Notes: generated by a model not told the origin, from the sequence alone. A stretch of DNA of 60,000 bases from Aneurinibacillus soli (GCF_002355375.1 NZ_AP017312.1:67501-127500), one strand, 5' to 3'; counted from the stretch's first letter, positions 42,953 through 52,218 are shown. Numbers and translations are program-made.

Positions 42953-43786
42953 TCAATGAAGAAGTTGCCATAGCTTCTTCAACGTTTCCTCAGTTTCCGA
43001 CATGTGCACCGTGACGATTAAATCGGGCGCATCACTTACCTGAAATGAGAGATGACCGAGAACGAGTTCTCCTACTTGTGGATGGTGAAGTACCTTTCTT
43101 CCTTCCGGTGTATCCAGCACATCATGTCGCAGCCACCATTCTCGAAACTCTTCGCTCTCTTTCGTTAGTTTATCGATCATTTCCGCCCACCATGGCTCAT
43201 CGATATACCTTCCATAGCCAGCACGAAACTGGGCTAACCGTCTTTGGGCATGTGCCTCCCAATCATCCCCCAGAAGCTTCCTCATGTACGGTGATGTGAA
43301 CGCTCGCCATAGGGAGTTTCGCTCTAACTCCGACATCGTATTATAGTCTCCAAAAACTTTGCACGCAGCCTGATTCCAGGCTACAAAATCCCACTTAAGA
43401 TTCGTCACATAAGCCGGATTTGGGTCCTGATGGTTCAAAAATTTTTGTAAAGCTGGACTTACTTTGCTCGGGTTGTCCGTTTTTTCAAAAGGCATTTGCT
43501 GCCTAGCTAGCAGGAACAGGTGTCGTCTTTCACTGCTACTCAATTTTAGTACCTTCGCCAATTCCTCTAAAAAATGCGCGGATACATTGATATCCCGCCC
43601 CTGTTCCAACCTGGTGTACCAATCTACGCTAACTCTCGCTAACTGCGCTACTTCTTCGCGTCTTAAACCCGCTGTACGCCTCCGACTTCCCGAGGGTAAT
43701 CCAACCTGTTCAGGAAGAAGCCGGGCACGCCTTGTTTTAAGAAATTCCCCCAACTCTTTATGACGCACCGCATCAGGATTTTTCAT
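42953..43786 (-). CDS. XRE-family regulator with MmyB-like ligand domain
   Basis: A 277-residue regulator. Residues about 8-80 form an XRE helix-turn-helix (GLRREEVAQLARVSVDWYTR, then LEQGRD), and the C-terminal part (from about 105) is the MmyB-like domain with WDFVAWNQAACKVFGDY and WWLRHDV. This family is common in actinobacteria and Bacillales, next to oxidoreductase or hydrolase genes that it controls. The second of two close ATGs (43786) is preferred, because GGAGGT sits just before it. It is divergent from the alpha/beta hydrolase gene, a likely target. Confidence 0.88.
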   Translation of the reverse strand: MKNPDAVRHKELGEFLKTRRARLLPEQVGLPSGSRRRTAGLRREEVAQLARVSVDWYTRLEQGRDINVSAHFLEELAKVLKLSSSERRHLFLLARQQMPFEKTDNPSKVSPALQKFLNHQDPNPAYVTNLKWDFVAWNQAACKVFGDYNTMSELERNSLWRAFTSPYMRKLLGDDWEAHAQRRLAQFRAGYGRYIDEPWWAEMIDKLTKESEEFREWWLRHDVLDTPEGRKVLHHPQVGELVLGHLSFQVSDAPDLIVTVHMSETEETLKKLWQLLH

Positions 43787-43938
43787 TACAACCTCCATGT
43801 TGATCTACATAAAAAGCCTAGGAGTAATAATCCTAGGATAAGTCCTTTTCTAGCTACCCTTCTATTCTCATTTTATATTATACCTGCTCCTACTAAATGG
43901 ACGAAAAAAATCAATCTTCGTAAAAGGACGGTAATAAT

Positions 43939-44862
43939 ATGCAAAAGAATTTTACTAGACGGGATATCGAATTCAACGCAGATGGCATCATTCTTCGCGG
44001 GTGGCTCTATGTACCCGAATCCAATGGTCATCAAGTTCCTGCCATCGTAATGGCGCATGGTTATTCCGCTGTGAAAGAAATGTATCTTGACCGTTATGCA
44101 GAAGTATTTGCCCAAGCTGGGCTTGCAGCGTTAGTTTTTGATTATCGCGGTTTTGGCGCAAGTGATGGCACGCCTCGTCAAGAAGTTAATCCTTGGCAAC
44201 AAATTGAAGACTATCGTCATGCTATCACATACGCGAGCATGATGCCTGAAGTAGATAAAAATAGAATCGGCGTGTGGGGATCAAGTTATAGTGGAGGACA
44301 TGTTTTGGTTGTAGCTGCCACAGACCGACGCGTGAAATGTGTAGTTTCTCAAGTACCTACGATCAGCGGTTATCAAAGCGCTCTACGTCGTGTACCTGGG
44401 GAAGCAGTAGAAAAATTGTTACATTCATTTGCGGAAGACCGTGTTCGTCGTATGAAAGGCGAGAAGCCCCAAATGCTTTCTGTAATTCCACATGAAGCAG
44501 ATGGAAACGCGATTTACACGATGCCGGATGCTGTAAAATGGTATTCCGAAGGTGGAGCACTAGCTCCGGGTTGGCGCAATGAAGTGACATTACGTTCTGT
44601 AGAGTTTTCAAGATCTTATGAACCTGGTATCTACGTTTCAAGAATCAGTCCAAAGCCGTTACTTATGATCGTTGGCGAAAAAGATTATGTTACGCCTACT
44701 GATCTGGCCCTCGGAGCTTATGAAAATGCGTTACAGCCAAAAAGGTTAGTATTGTTGTCAGGCGGACACTTTGATCCGTATCTAAATAATTTTGAACAAT
44801 CAAGTACAGAAGCCGTCAAATGGTTTAGTCAACATTTGTTGAAGGAATCATTTACAAATTAA
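43939..44862 (+). CDS. Alpha/beta hydrolase
   Basis: A 307-residue cytoplasmic hydrolase resembling the dienelactone hydrolase/X-Pro dipeptidyl-peptidase-like group. The oxyanion region reads VMAHGYSAVKEMY; the nucleophile elbow is WGSSYSGGH (Ser116 likely, with Ser in place of the second Gly); the acid lies in VGEKDYVTP and the base in LSGGHFDPY. AAAGGACGG precedes the ATG. Divergent from the XRE/MmyB regulator gene, which probably governs it. The substrate is unknown. Confidence 0.85.
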   Translation: MQKNFTRRDIEFNADGIILRGWLYVPESNGHQVPAIVMAHGYSAVKEMYLDRYAEVFAQAGLAALVFDYRGFGASDGTPRQEVNPWQQIEDYRHAITYASMMPEVDKNRIGVWGSSYSGGHVLVVAATDRRVKCVVSQVPTISGYQSALRRVPGEAVEKLLHSFAEDRVRRMKGEKPQMLSVIPHEADGNAIYTMPDAVKWYSEGGALAPGWRNEVTLRSVEFSRSYEPGIYVSRISPKPLLMIVGEKDYVTPTDLALGAYENALQPKRLVLLSGGHFDPYLNNFEQSSTEAVKWFSQHLLKESFTN

Positions 44863-44881
44863 AGACTTGTTAAAAAATGTA

Positions 44882-44910
44882 TTGACACAAAAATAATTAG
44901 GAGCCATACT
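44882..44910 (+). promoter_or_regulatory. Promoter close to the MarR gene start
   Basis: TTGACA (44882-44887), 17-nt spacer, CATACT (44905-44910). The start point would fall at or within a base or two of the ATG at 44917, so the transcript could be leaderless. Confidence 0.5.
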
Positions 44911-44916
44911 ATATGT

Positions 44917-45462
44917 ATGACCAACGATCCTAAAATAATAAATGACAGTACCGCTATTCCCTCGCTTGCACAATCCAAGCGCCAGATTGAACGCTATAAC
45001 CTAGATGTAGATGCACAAGCTATACTCGTCGCGTCTAGGCTAATGGCAGCGGGAGCCAAGCTTGGACATGCTGCGGAGATTCATTTCTCCAGATTCGGTT
45101 TATCAACAGGGCGCTATCGTTTACTGGCGGACCTTGAAGATAACGAAGGAGAAGAATTACCCTCGCAATTGGCGGAGCATCTAGGTGTTACACGTGCTAC
45201 AGTGACGGGTCTTATCGACACGCTTGAGCGAGATGGCCTCGTATCCCGGCGACCAAGTTCACACGATGGCCGTCAGAAATCGGTCATTTTGACGGAGAAA
45301 GGGAGAAAGAAGCTCTGTGAAATGGCTCCTGAGCATTTCGCTCGTCTAGAAGCAATGGTGGGCTCACTCAGTATCGAGGAACGTAGTGTATTTCTCGATC
45401 TGCTAGGCCGAGTTACACAAGGCATCTCGGCACTTACGGATGAACCAGACAAACCAAAGTAA
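44917..45462 (+). CDS. MarR family transcriptional regulator
   Basis: A 181-residue winged-helix regulator with an N-terminal extension of about 30 residues. The recognition region reads LPSQLAEHLGVTRATVTGLI (about residue 84), with the wing RRPSSHDGRQKSVILTEKG. A TAGGAG lies 13 nt before the ATG, farther than usual. It is followed by a terminator, a palindrome and then a two-gene unit of a membrane protein and an NmrA-like oxidoreductase, which it probably controls. The inducer is unknown. Confidence 0.85.
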   Translation: MTNDPKIINDSTAIPSLAQSKRQIERYNLDVDAQAILVASRLMAAGAKLGHAAEIHFSRFGLSTGRYRLLADLEDNEGEELPSQLAEHLGVTRATVTGLIDTLERDGLVSRRPSSHDGRQKSVILTEKGRKKLCEMAPEHFARLEAMVGSLSIEERSVFLDLLGRVTQGISALTDEPDKPK

Positions 45463-45482
45463 TACATCAGTAAAGAGTGAAA

Positions 45483-45504
45483 CGGGCTAGTAAAGCTAGC
45501 CCAT
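45483..45504 (+). terminator. Terminator after MarR gene
   Basis: GGGCTAG-TAAAG-CTAGCCC followed by ATTTTC. Confidence 0.75.
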
Positions 45505-45520
45505 TTTCACTCTCATATAG

Positions 45521-45532
45521 TTAGGAACCTAA
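45521..45532. promoter_or_regulatory. Candidate MarR operator
   Basis: TTAGGAACCTAA, perfect TTAGG/CCTAA arms, just before the membrane-protein gene. A half-site TTAGGAG also lies before the MarR gene itself (44897-44903). Confidence 0.5.
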
Positions 45533-45536
45533 TTAT

Positions 45537-46094
45537 ATGGCGCTAAAAGCAGCTGCTGAACTACTTAAAAGAAGGAGTGAAGAAACAACCAAGATGAACT
45601 ACCAGAATAATATGGAAGGTATTTGTGACGTCAAAGCTGCTGGTTCTAATTCCAAGAATTTTGTGCTGTGGCGTGAAGTTGTAACCGCCTATGCTGCTCC
45701 TGCCATCATGGCAGGGATTGGGGGATTGATCACCGCCGACAAGGGTCTTCAAATAGGAGCATTGACTACGATCGGGGGATCATCGGCCTTGGTAGCCTGG
45801 ATGATTGGCCTTTGGTTGCGTAGCCGAGGAGGACATAAACAATGGATCACCAGCGCACCTCGCTTGATTGTAGTAGGAATGTTCGCATTGACCGGGGCCT
45901 TGTTTGGCCTGTTCGCGGCATGGGTAACATCTGGTTTACTAGAAATTTTTAATCCGAGCAATCACCTGGCCTGGTTCAGTCGTGTCTGGACTGATTTCCC
46001 GCTATCCGCAACGATCGCCAGCACGACAGTAACATGGCGATGGCGTCTTACTGTCACAAAAAATTTTTCAGCTACCGGAGGAGATAGAAAATGA
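45537..46094 (+). CDS. Hypothetical membrane protein
   Basis: At most 185 residues; an in-frame ATG at 45594 (MNYQNN) is an alternative start, and neither has an ideal ribosome binding site. Three to four hydrophobic segments are visible, at about 50-66, 75-92 and 107-132. The middle holds WMIGLWLRSRGGHKQW, and RLIVVGMFALTGALFGLF follows. I do not recognise the family. The stop overlaps the NmrA-like gene start (ATGA), so the two are translated together and probably function together. Confidence 0.7.
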   Translation: MALKAAAELLKRRSEETTKMNYQNNMEGICDVKAAGSNSKNFVLWREVVTAYAAPAIMAGIGGLITADKGLQIGALTTIGGSSALVAWMIGLWLRSRGGHKQWITSAPRLIVVGMFALTGALFGLFAAWVTSGLLEIFNPSNHLAWFSRVWTDFPLSATIASTTVTWRWRLTVTKNFSATGGDRK

Positions 46095-46957
46095 TTGTTA
46101 TGATTGGAGCAACAAGTATAATCGGCAGTGCACTTTTGAAACGTTTGATTGATCTTGGCGTACCTGCGCGGGCACTAAGCAGAGAGCCTGAGAAATTACG
46201 GAGTCAGATCGAGGATTTAGGTCAGTCGACTATCGAGATCGCAGCCGCTGATGCTTCCGATCCTGAATCGTTGCGTCGTGCGTTTACAGGAGCTACCCAG
46301 CTCTTCCTTACAATGTCCAACAGTCCAAGACAGATCGAATTGGAGACTTCGATCATTCGCATTGCCGCCGAAGCTGGAATCGAACATATCGTAAAGATAT
46401 CCAGTCCTGCCTTTGAGAAGAGTTCTCCAGTGGCAGTGGCGGGTTGGCATGGCGAAATTGAGAAAGCTCTATGCGAATCTGGTCTCACCCACACGGTGTT
46501 ACGCCCGTATGCGTTTATGCAAAACTTGCTGCGTTTTGCCCCAACGATCGCAACACAAGATGCTTTTTTCGGCTCTATGGGTGATTCACCATGTAACTTT
46601 ATTGACTGTCGAGATATTGCGGATGTGGCCGCAGAGGTCCTGACTAACCGAGAGGTATCAGGACAAATATATACGCTTACCGGCTCGGAAGTTTTCAGTT
46701 ATCCTCAAATCGCCAGTAAACTATCCGCTCTGCTTAATCGATCGATACGCTACATAGACATGGACCGCCACGTACTGCTCCGCAGTCTAATCGAGCACGA
46801 GCACATGCCTTCTTGGCTCGCGAACCACGTTGTGGAAATTCAAGCCATGTCTACGGTGGTGCCGGAAAGACCTACGGACACGGTAAAGCGCTTGCTCGGT
46901 AGAGAGCCTCGCACGCTAGATGCTTTTCTGTATGAATATGTAGAAAGTTTCCGATAG
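46091..46957 (+). CDS. NmrA-like NAD(P)-binding oxidoreductase
   Basis: A 288-residue short-chain-dehydrogenase-fold protein of the atypical NmrA/HSCARG or quinone oxidoreductase 2 type. The Rossmann glycine motif is at the N-terminus (MIGATSIIGSALLKRL), TVLRPYAFMQNLL and YTLTGSEVFSYPQIA are typical of the group, and no YxxxK pair is evident. Members act as NAD(P)H:quinone reductases or as redox sensors. A quinone-type substrate would fit an upstream MarR regulator, but this is inference. Confidence 0.87.
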   Translation: MIVMIGATSIIGSALLKRLIDLGVPARALSREPEKLRSQIEDLGQSTIEIAAADASDPESLRRAFTGATQLFLTMSNSPRQIELETSIIRIAAEAGIEHIVKISSPAFEKSSPVAVAGWHGEIEKALCESGLTHTVLRPYAFMQNLLRFAPTIATQDAFFGSMGDSPCNFIDCRDIADVAAEVLTNREVSGQIYTLTGSEVFSYPQIASKLSALLNRSIRYIDMDRHVLLRSLIEHEHMPSWLANHVVEIQAMSTVVPERPTDTVKRLLGREPRTLDAFLYEYVESFR

Positions 46958-46997
46958 TAGCGGAGTCTACTGACCTTGAGAACTGGTTACTGTAACA

Positions 46998-47080
46998 AAC
47001 AGAGGAGTCATTCGATTTCGTAAAGAAAAGAAAATCGAGGTAACGTTGTGTAAAATAGCTGGTAACTCAGACAAAAATAT
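46998..47080 (+). pseudogene. Relic of a fic-like 3' end
   Basis: In-frame reading gives KKIEVTLCKIAG, against KPIEVTLCETAG at the fic C-terminus (35.8 kb); the DNA match extends over about 65 nt through the stop region and on to a related hairpin. No upstream fic sequence remains. Confidence 0.75.
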
Positions 47081-47096
47081 TTGCTTCATAACGTCA

Positions 47097-47135
47097 ACAA
47101 CGGTACACCGGAAAGGCTATCCAGTGTACCGTTGT
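47097..47135. terminator. Hairpin behind the fic relic
   Basis: ACAACGGTACAC and GTGTACCGTTGT arms; related in sequence and position to the hairpin at 39005-39043. Confidence 0.75.
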
Positions 47136-47163
47136 TCTGTTATCAGTTTAAAGCTTCTTCACC

Positions 47164-47203
47164 CTTTTTCAACCTGTTCGATTTTTAGATTAGAAATCTT
47201 TGC
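47164..47203 (-). pseudogene. Relic of a dinB-like 3' end
   Basis: Reverse strand reads LKIEQVEKG and a stop, like LKIEQVER at the end of the DinB gene at 33.7 kb, with matching flanking codons. Confidence 0.7.
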
Positions 47204-47207
47204 CTCC

Positions 47208-47252
47208 TTATATTCATAATCGCTATCGTATAAAAGTGAGGCATTTGCGAGA
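47208..47252 (-). pseudogene. Relic of an internal ctaB segment
   Basis: Reverse strand reads QMPHFYTIAI, against QMPHFYAIAI in CtaB at 40.2 kb. About 35 nt of clear DNA similarity, ending at the next gene. Confidence 0.7.
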
Positions 47253-47255
47253 ATT

Positions 47256-47777
47256 TCATTCCCACCCTTTGCGTTCAAGTAAACGTTGAATATGCGCTAA
47301 ATGGTGTTTGCCATGCCAAGCATAAATACCGATATTTCTTTCAACTGTTATAACACCTGAATCTGGATGTATAAATTCTTTTTTCAAATCCGATTCTGTT
47401 AAATTTGATAAAAGTGCTGCCCACTTAGTATGTAAAGCTTCAATTAATTTCAGGGATATTGCTACTGGCAATTTTGAATCGGACAGTTCTGCCCATAGCC
47501 CTTCATCGTATGGTTTGATTGTTGGTCGATTTTCTGTCAAAGCTAGCTTAAATCGGATATAAGCATTCATATGACTGTCTGCAACGTGATGAACGACTTG
47601 CCGAATCGTCCACCCACCATCTCTATAAGGCGTATCTAATTGTACATCACCTAAACCCTCTACTATGTTATGAAGCTCTGTTGGTAAAACACAAATTTCT
47701 TCAATCCACTTATTAACTTGTGTAAAACTAATTTCTTCATCACACCGAAATTGTCCAATCGGGAACTTTACATTCAT
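47256..47777 (-). CDS. BstA/YfiT-like DinB superfamily protein
   Basis: A 173-residue protein resembling Bacillus YfiT/BstA, a metal-binding DinB protein proposed to transfer bacillithiol to electrophiles. Three metal-ligand histidines are evident: one in VVHHVADSHMN (about residue 66), two in YAWHGKHHLAHIQRLL near the C-terminus. The N-terminal FPIGQFRC is typical. AAGGAGGTAAGG precedes the ATG, a very strong ribosome binding site. It stands between gene relics. Confidence 0.88.
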   Translation of the reverse strand: MNVKFPIGQFRCDEEISFTQVNKWIEEICVLPTELHNIVEGLGDVQLDTPYRDGGWTIRQVVHHVADSHMNAYIRFKLALTENRPTIKPYDEGLWAELSDSKLPVAISLKLIEALHTKWAALLSNLTESDLKKEFIHPDSGVITVERNIGIYAWHGKHHLAHIQRLLERKGWE

Positions 47778-47952
47778 TCTGCCTTACCTCCTTTTTCTTC
47801 AAATATATGATTGGATTTTATCACTCTTTCATTGGCAGTACGTAACGGACATCCCTTCAATCGATCATTGCTTTTTGCATCCTATCGACACGCTGAGGGA
47901 TGAAGTCCGCCCACTGGACTTACTGTACGCACAGTGTCCTCTTCAAATTTCT

Positions 47953-48106
47953 TTATTTTTGCATCATCCATCCTAGCTGTTTTTTCGGATTTTTGTCACT
48001 CCAGAGTTCCGTCATCACGGTAAAATATACTTCAAGTTCATCCTTCGTTGGATAATCGGGATTATCCTTAGGTAACTTACGACCTTGCCAGTACTTTTTA
48101 CCGAGA
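47953..48106 (-). pseudogene. Unrecognised C-terminal gene fragment
   Basis: Reverse-strand codons read KKYWQGRKLPKDNPDYPTKD, then about 28 more ending LGWMMQK and a stop. The composition looks protein-coding, but no start codon or upstream part exists, because the AIPR gene ends at 48113. A second short open stretch (WADFIPQRVDRMQKAMID then stop) lies at about 47856-47915. Together with the A/T-rich remainder, these are the only contents of 47778-48112. Confidence 0.5.
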
Positions 48107-48112
48107 ATTTCC

Positions 48113-49903
48113 TTATTTCATTACTGAATACTTATTTTCGAATAAGGCTCTCTTTATTTGTGAATTGAAATTTGAGTCTCGTAAAATACCATCAACGCCC
48201 ACAGAGCCATTTCTTTTCTTAAACTCATGAATTGTGGTATTTACTATATTCTTAGCTTCCACAAATGACCTTATAACGAGTTCTTCATCTTTTTTCAAGT
48301 AGTCAATTATTTTCTTTGCATCTTTTTCTATATCTTTTGAGTTCAATTCATATAACTTAGACTGACCTGATAAAATGAACCTTGCCACCATAATTACATA
48401 ATAACGAATCTTGTAATCATGGTATTTTAGAACTTTTTTATTCTGTAATTCAACAAATTTTGCAAGCAAGTAATTTGATAAATAATATATTTCGGGTTTG
48501 TGATCTTCCTGAAATAATCGTTCACGGCGATTTCTTAGAATATTTGCAGGATTGTTATTGTAAACAACATGCGGATCTAAGAAATATACGCTTGTTACCG
48601 CTCTGATTAAACTATGTAGGTTTACCTGCTGATAACTGAGCAAGGTTTTTTCCTGAAAATTCAATTCTCCTGATCGCCTTTCGTAGTGCAATGAAATGGG
48701 CATTTCACGAGAATAGGTATCAAATAGTGTCTGCAATCGTTTATGGTATTTTTCCAGTGCTATAAAAGCTTCTTCTGGAACAGGCGTTTGTCGATTTGTA
48801 GCTCGTACAATCATCGAGATTAAATCTGGATCAGTTGTATGAATTATTTTCACAGGAATTAGAACTTCACTAATTGTTTCTTTAGCATTAAAAACCTCAT
48901 TGCTTGTCTGGCACCCATTTACAATTTGGAAATCACGCATTTCAAATGCGTTCGATCCAAGTGACTTTAAATGCTTAGCAACAATTGTAACACCGTTATT
49001 TAATAGAATGAATTTGGCTTTCAGATCTTTATCCGTTAATGTTTCGCAGATTTCTTTATTGACGTTGTTATTTGGTCCTTGATAGTCACGAACATTTTCA
49101 TAGAATAGCCTTCGCCTCAAATTACCTTGAGAATCTGTAATGATTTTTAAATATTCATTGCATGGCAAGTATCCAAGGTATGATTGTTCTACTTGTTCAA
49201 TTTTATCTAACGATAAGGTGTTTTTAAATAGAATGTTCACTTCTACTCTGTTTTCCACTTCACTATATGATTCAATTACATGTTCACCACCAAGTAGATG
49301 AATACTAATTGTCTTGACATCTGGAGATATTGTTGTAAATTTCTTCTCCTGAGAAGATACTAAATTAATAATAAATTCATCTTCACATGGTCTTGCCGCA
49401 GTCGCGAAGTATATAAAGACTTCAGGACTGGTTTTTCTTAAGTATTTTGAGTTTGAGTATTTCATTATCTCCTCGTAGATCTCGATTGCGTTCCCTATTG
49501 ATTCATTATTTTTAGGCAGCATAGTTCTATCACCGAAGAAATTCTGAGCAGCTTCAATAGTCTTAAGTATTTTCCCACTATCATATGACTCTTCTGTTTT
49601 TGTTTGAATAAACAAGATTTTCACATCTAGTACTTTTGACTTTGAGTATAATTCAATATCAGCTTTATTGAGTACCAAATTATCATTAATGATAAATGCT
49701 ATCCCATCAATTCCGAATGTTGACCCGTGATCAACATTAATCCTTTCAAGATCACTGACATCGGTGAATGCTTCAGGGTGCATTTTTGAAACAAGAACGT
49801 AATTTACAAGGTATTCATAAGCTTTGCTTTCTGCAAAATCGCTAAAAGAATTCTTTATACAGAATTCTTTTACCATACCACTCAGAATTTTGTTAAGTGC
49901 CAC
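48113..49903 (-). CDS. AIPR-family putative phage-defence nuclease
   Basis: A 596-residue protein of the AIPR (abortive infection phage resistance) family. Signatures are FILLNNGVTIVAK (298-310), QIVNGCQTSNEVF (326-338) and VRATNRQTPVPEEAF (366-380). The N-terminal 110 residues resemble a PD-(D/E)xK nuclease fold: Asp66 in FGIDGIAF and Q100-T-K102 in LFIQTKTEES. Family members are linked to phage resistance and some cleave nucleic acid. The start is GTG with GGAGG 9 nt upstream. Composition is markedly A/T-rich against the flanking glmS, and gene debris lies on its left, both consistent with transfer. It appears to be a single-gene system. Confidence 0.88.
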   Translation of the reverse strand: MALNKILSGMVKEFCIKNSFSDFAESKAYEYLVNYVLVSKMHPEAFTDVSDLERINVDHGSTFGIDGIAFIINDNLVLNKADIELYSKSKVLDVKILFIQTKTEESYDSGKILKTIEAAQNFFGDRTMLPKNNESIGNAIEIYEEIMKYSNSKYLRKTSPEVFIYFATAARPCEDEFIINLVSSQEKKFTTISPDVKTISIHLLGGEHVIESYSEVENRVEVNILFKNTLSLDKIEQVEQSYLGYLPCNEYLKIITDSQGNLRRRLFYENVRDYQGPNNNVNKEICETLTDKDLKAKFILLNNGVTIVAKHLKSLGSNAFEMRDFQIVNGCQTSNEVFNAKETISEVLIPVKIIHTTDPDLISMIVRATNRQTPVPEEAFIALEKYHKRLQTLFDTYSREMPISLHYERRSGELNFQEKTLLSYQQVNLHSLIRAVTSVYFLDPHVVYNNNPANILRNRRERLFQEDHKPEIYYLSNYLLAKFVELQNKKVLKYHDYKIRYYVIMVARFILSGQSKLYELNSKDIEKDAKKIIDYLKKDEELVIRSFVEAKNIVNTTIHEFKKRNGSVGVDGILRDSNFNSQIKRALFENKYSVMK

Positions 49904-50328
49904 TCTGCTATTCCTCCACTTATGGATTTGAATAATTTGGGATATTATTGTCTTTAAAGTCCTTTAATAAATCCTTAAATGGTATTATAAATCATTTTCT
50001 GAGCGTCTGCTCTAAAAATATATTGAAATATTCAGTACACTCCCAAATAAATTAGAAAACAGGCTTTTAACCGCGTGTATGTGGTTTGGTAATTTATAAT
50101 ATAGTTCATTTTTCCTTGTCCATTTTACCCGATACAACAGTATATGGAACTCTCAGCTCAAACCTTTCCTTTACCATCACTTGTGATACGGTTCACCACA
50201 ATTAATCTCAAAATATTTTTGTTACGCAGTTTTCGACTTATTCAACAATCTACTCCTATTCCACTTCCTCAGCCTCCTTTTATCCCCCTTCTCAATTTCA
50301 GATATTCTTTTTCTTTTAATAATAAAAA
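49904..50328. other. A/T-rich gap between AIPR gene and glmS terminator
   Basis: No convincing gene. On the reverse strand a TATAAT near 49983 may be the AIPR -10, without a good -35. The stretch from about 50140 is pyrimidine-rich, and a 69-codon open frame there has low-complexity composition and no ribosome binding site. Confidence 0.4.
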
Positions 50329-50360
50329 CACCCCTTTAGATAATCAGATCTAAAGGGGTG
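50329..50360 (-). terminator. glmS terminator
   Basis: CACCCCTTTAGAT and ATCTAAAGGGGTG perfect arms; T-run on the reverse strand. Confidence 0.93.
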
Positions 50361-50415
50361 AAGCAGTGCTACTTTATTTCAAATCTATAAAAGTCTTTTT
50401 CACACGTACTATTCT

Positions 50416-52218
50416 TTACTCAACCGTCACTGATTTCGCCAAGTTGCGTGGTTTATCGACATCACAACCACGGTGCAGTGCCGCATAATACGAAATCAAC
50501 TGCAATGGAATAACCGATACAAGCGGCGTCAGCATCTCATGCACAGCCGGAAGCACGAAACGGTCGCCTTCCTCCTCCATACCTGCCATACTAATCAAGC
50601 ACGGATTCGCGCCGCGTGCCACTACTTCCTTCACATTGCCACGAATATTTAAGCTTACACTTTCCTGAGTCGCCAGCGCCACAACAGGCGTGTCAGTCTC
50701 AATCAACGCGATCGGGCCGTGCTTCAGCTCGCCACCTGCGAACCCTTCCGCCTGAATGTAAGAGATCTCTTTCAGCTTCAGTGCGCCTTCCAGACATACA
50801 TAATAGTCTACGCCTCGACCAAGGAAGAATGCATTACGATGCGTACCAAGGAACTCATCCGCGATCTTCTTCATCTCATCCTTGCTATCACACAACGTCT
50901 CAATCGCACTCGCTACGATGCCCATTTCCTGCATCAGATCAAAGCCAATATCAAGACCTTTTGCTTTTGCCGTATCCGCTGCGAGAATCGCCAGCACCGC
51001 AATCTGTGCGATGTATGCTTTCGTCGATGCAACCGCAATCTCTGGACCTGCATACAGCGCCAGCGTGTAATCCGCTTCACGCGACAGGGTAGAGCCCGGT
51101 ACATTCGTCAGTGTGAGTGCTTTATGACCCATCTCTTTCACTTTTACAAGTACAGCGCGGCTGTCAGCAGTCTCACCACTCTGCGAGATAAAGATAAACA
51201 GCGGTTTTGCGCTTAGAAGCGGCATATTGTAGCCGAACTCGCTCGCAATGTGTACTTCTACCGGAATCCCAGCCATTTTCTCAATGAACTGCTTCCCTAC
51301 AAGCCCTGCATGATAACTTGTTCCGCAGGCTACAATATAGATACGATCTGTTTCTTGCATCGCACGACGAATATCGTCAGCAAGCTTCAGGTTGCCATTT
51401 TCTTGCTGATACTTCTGAATGATGTTACGAATCACGAACGGCTGCTCGTCGATTTCTTTGAGCATGTAGTGTGGGTATGTACCCTTTTCGATATCACTCG
51501 CATCGATTTCAGCCGTGAACGGCTCACGGGTAATTACATTCCCTTCCAGGTCTTTAATGGTTACACTGTCTTTTTTCAGAATCACCATTTCTTGATCCAT
51601 CAGTTCAAGGAATTGGTCAGTTACTTGTAACATCGCCATCGCGTCACTCGCGACTACGTTACAATCTGAACCAAGCCCAACCAGAAGTGGACTTTTGTTT
51701 TTCGCTACATAGATGACATGCGGGTTCTCCTGGTCAATCAATGCCAGCGCATACGAACCTTTCAGCTCTTGCAGCGTTTTGCGGAAGGCCTCTTCTACAG
51801 GCAGACCTGTCTCAACGAACTTCTCGATAAGCTGCACAATTACTTCTGTATCCGTATCGCTTACGAAAGAAAGGCCAGATAACAAGCTGCGTTTCACTTG
51901 TTCATAGTTCTCAATCACACCATTATGCACAAGGGTAAAACGTGCTGAACGGCTCTGGTGTGGATGGGCATTCACACGGTTCGGAATGCCATGTGTCGCC
52001 CAGCGTGTATGACCGATCCCCACTGTTGCTTTTGTCTGTTCATCTACGATCTCACGAAGTGCTGCGATGCGTCCTTTTTCTTTAAATACTTGCACACCCT
52101 CATCGTTGACAACCGCGATCCCGGCTGAATCATAGCCACGGTATTCGAGCTTTTCTAAGCCTCGCAGCAAAATTTCTTTCGTATCTTGACTGCCAACATA
52201 TCCTACGATTCCACACAT
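50416..52218 (-). CDS. glmS: Glutamine-fructose-6-phosphate aminotransferase (isomerising)
   Basis: A 600-residue enzyme making glucosamine-6-phosphate from fructose-6-phosphate and glutamine, the first committed step of cell-wall amino-sugar synthesis. The glutaminase domain begins with the catalytic Cys2 ([10 protein letters not shown]). Two SIS sugar-binding domains follow ([31 protein letters not shown]). The C-terminus [13 protein letters not shown] is the channel-forming tail. The 5' leader holds a glmS ribozyme, which in known cases cleaves itself when glucosamine-6-phosphate is high. Confidence 0.98.
   Translation of the reverse strand: MCGIVGYVGSQDTKEILLRGLEKLEYRGYDSAGIAVVNDEGVQVFKEKGRIAALREIVDEQTKATVGIGHTRWATHGIPNRVNAHPHQSRSARFTLVHNGVIENYEQVKRSLLSGLSFVSDTDTEVIVQLIEKFVETGLPVEEAFRKTLQELKGSYALALIDQENPHVIYVAKNKSPLLVGLGSDCNVVASDAMAMLQVTDQFLELMDQEMVILKKDSVTIKDLEGNVITREPFTAEIDASDIEKGTYPHYMLKEIDEQPFVIRNIIQKYQQENGNLKLADDIRRAMQETDRIYIVACGTSYHAGLVGKQFIEKMAGIPVEVHIASEFGYNMPLLSAKPLFIFISQSGETADSRAVLVKVKEMGHKALTLTNVPGSTLSREADYTLALYAGPEIAVASTKAYIAQIAVLAILAADTAKAKGLDIGFDLMQEMGIVASAIETLCDSKDEMKKIADEFLGTHRNAFFLGRGVDYYVCLEGALKLKEISYIQAEGFAGGELKHGPIALIETDTPVVALATQESVSLNIRGNVKEVVARGANPCLISMAGMEEEGDRFVLPAVHEMLTPLVSVIPLQLISYYAALHRGCDVDKPRNLAKSVTVE

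Noticed and set aside
50144-50353. 69-codon open frame before glmS terminator
   Set aside because: Low-complexity, pyrimidine-driven translation, no ribosome binding site, and it runs into the terminator.
50616-51216. Two overlapping open frames of 158 and 165 codons on the forward strand
   Set aside because: Both lie antisense to glmS and lack ribosome binding sites and homology.
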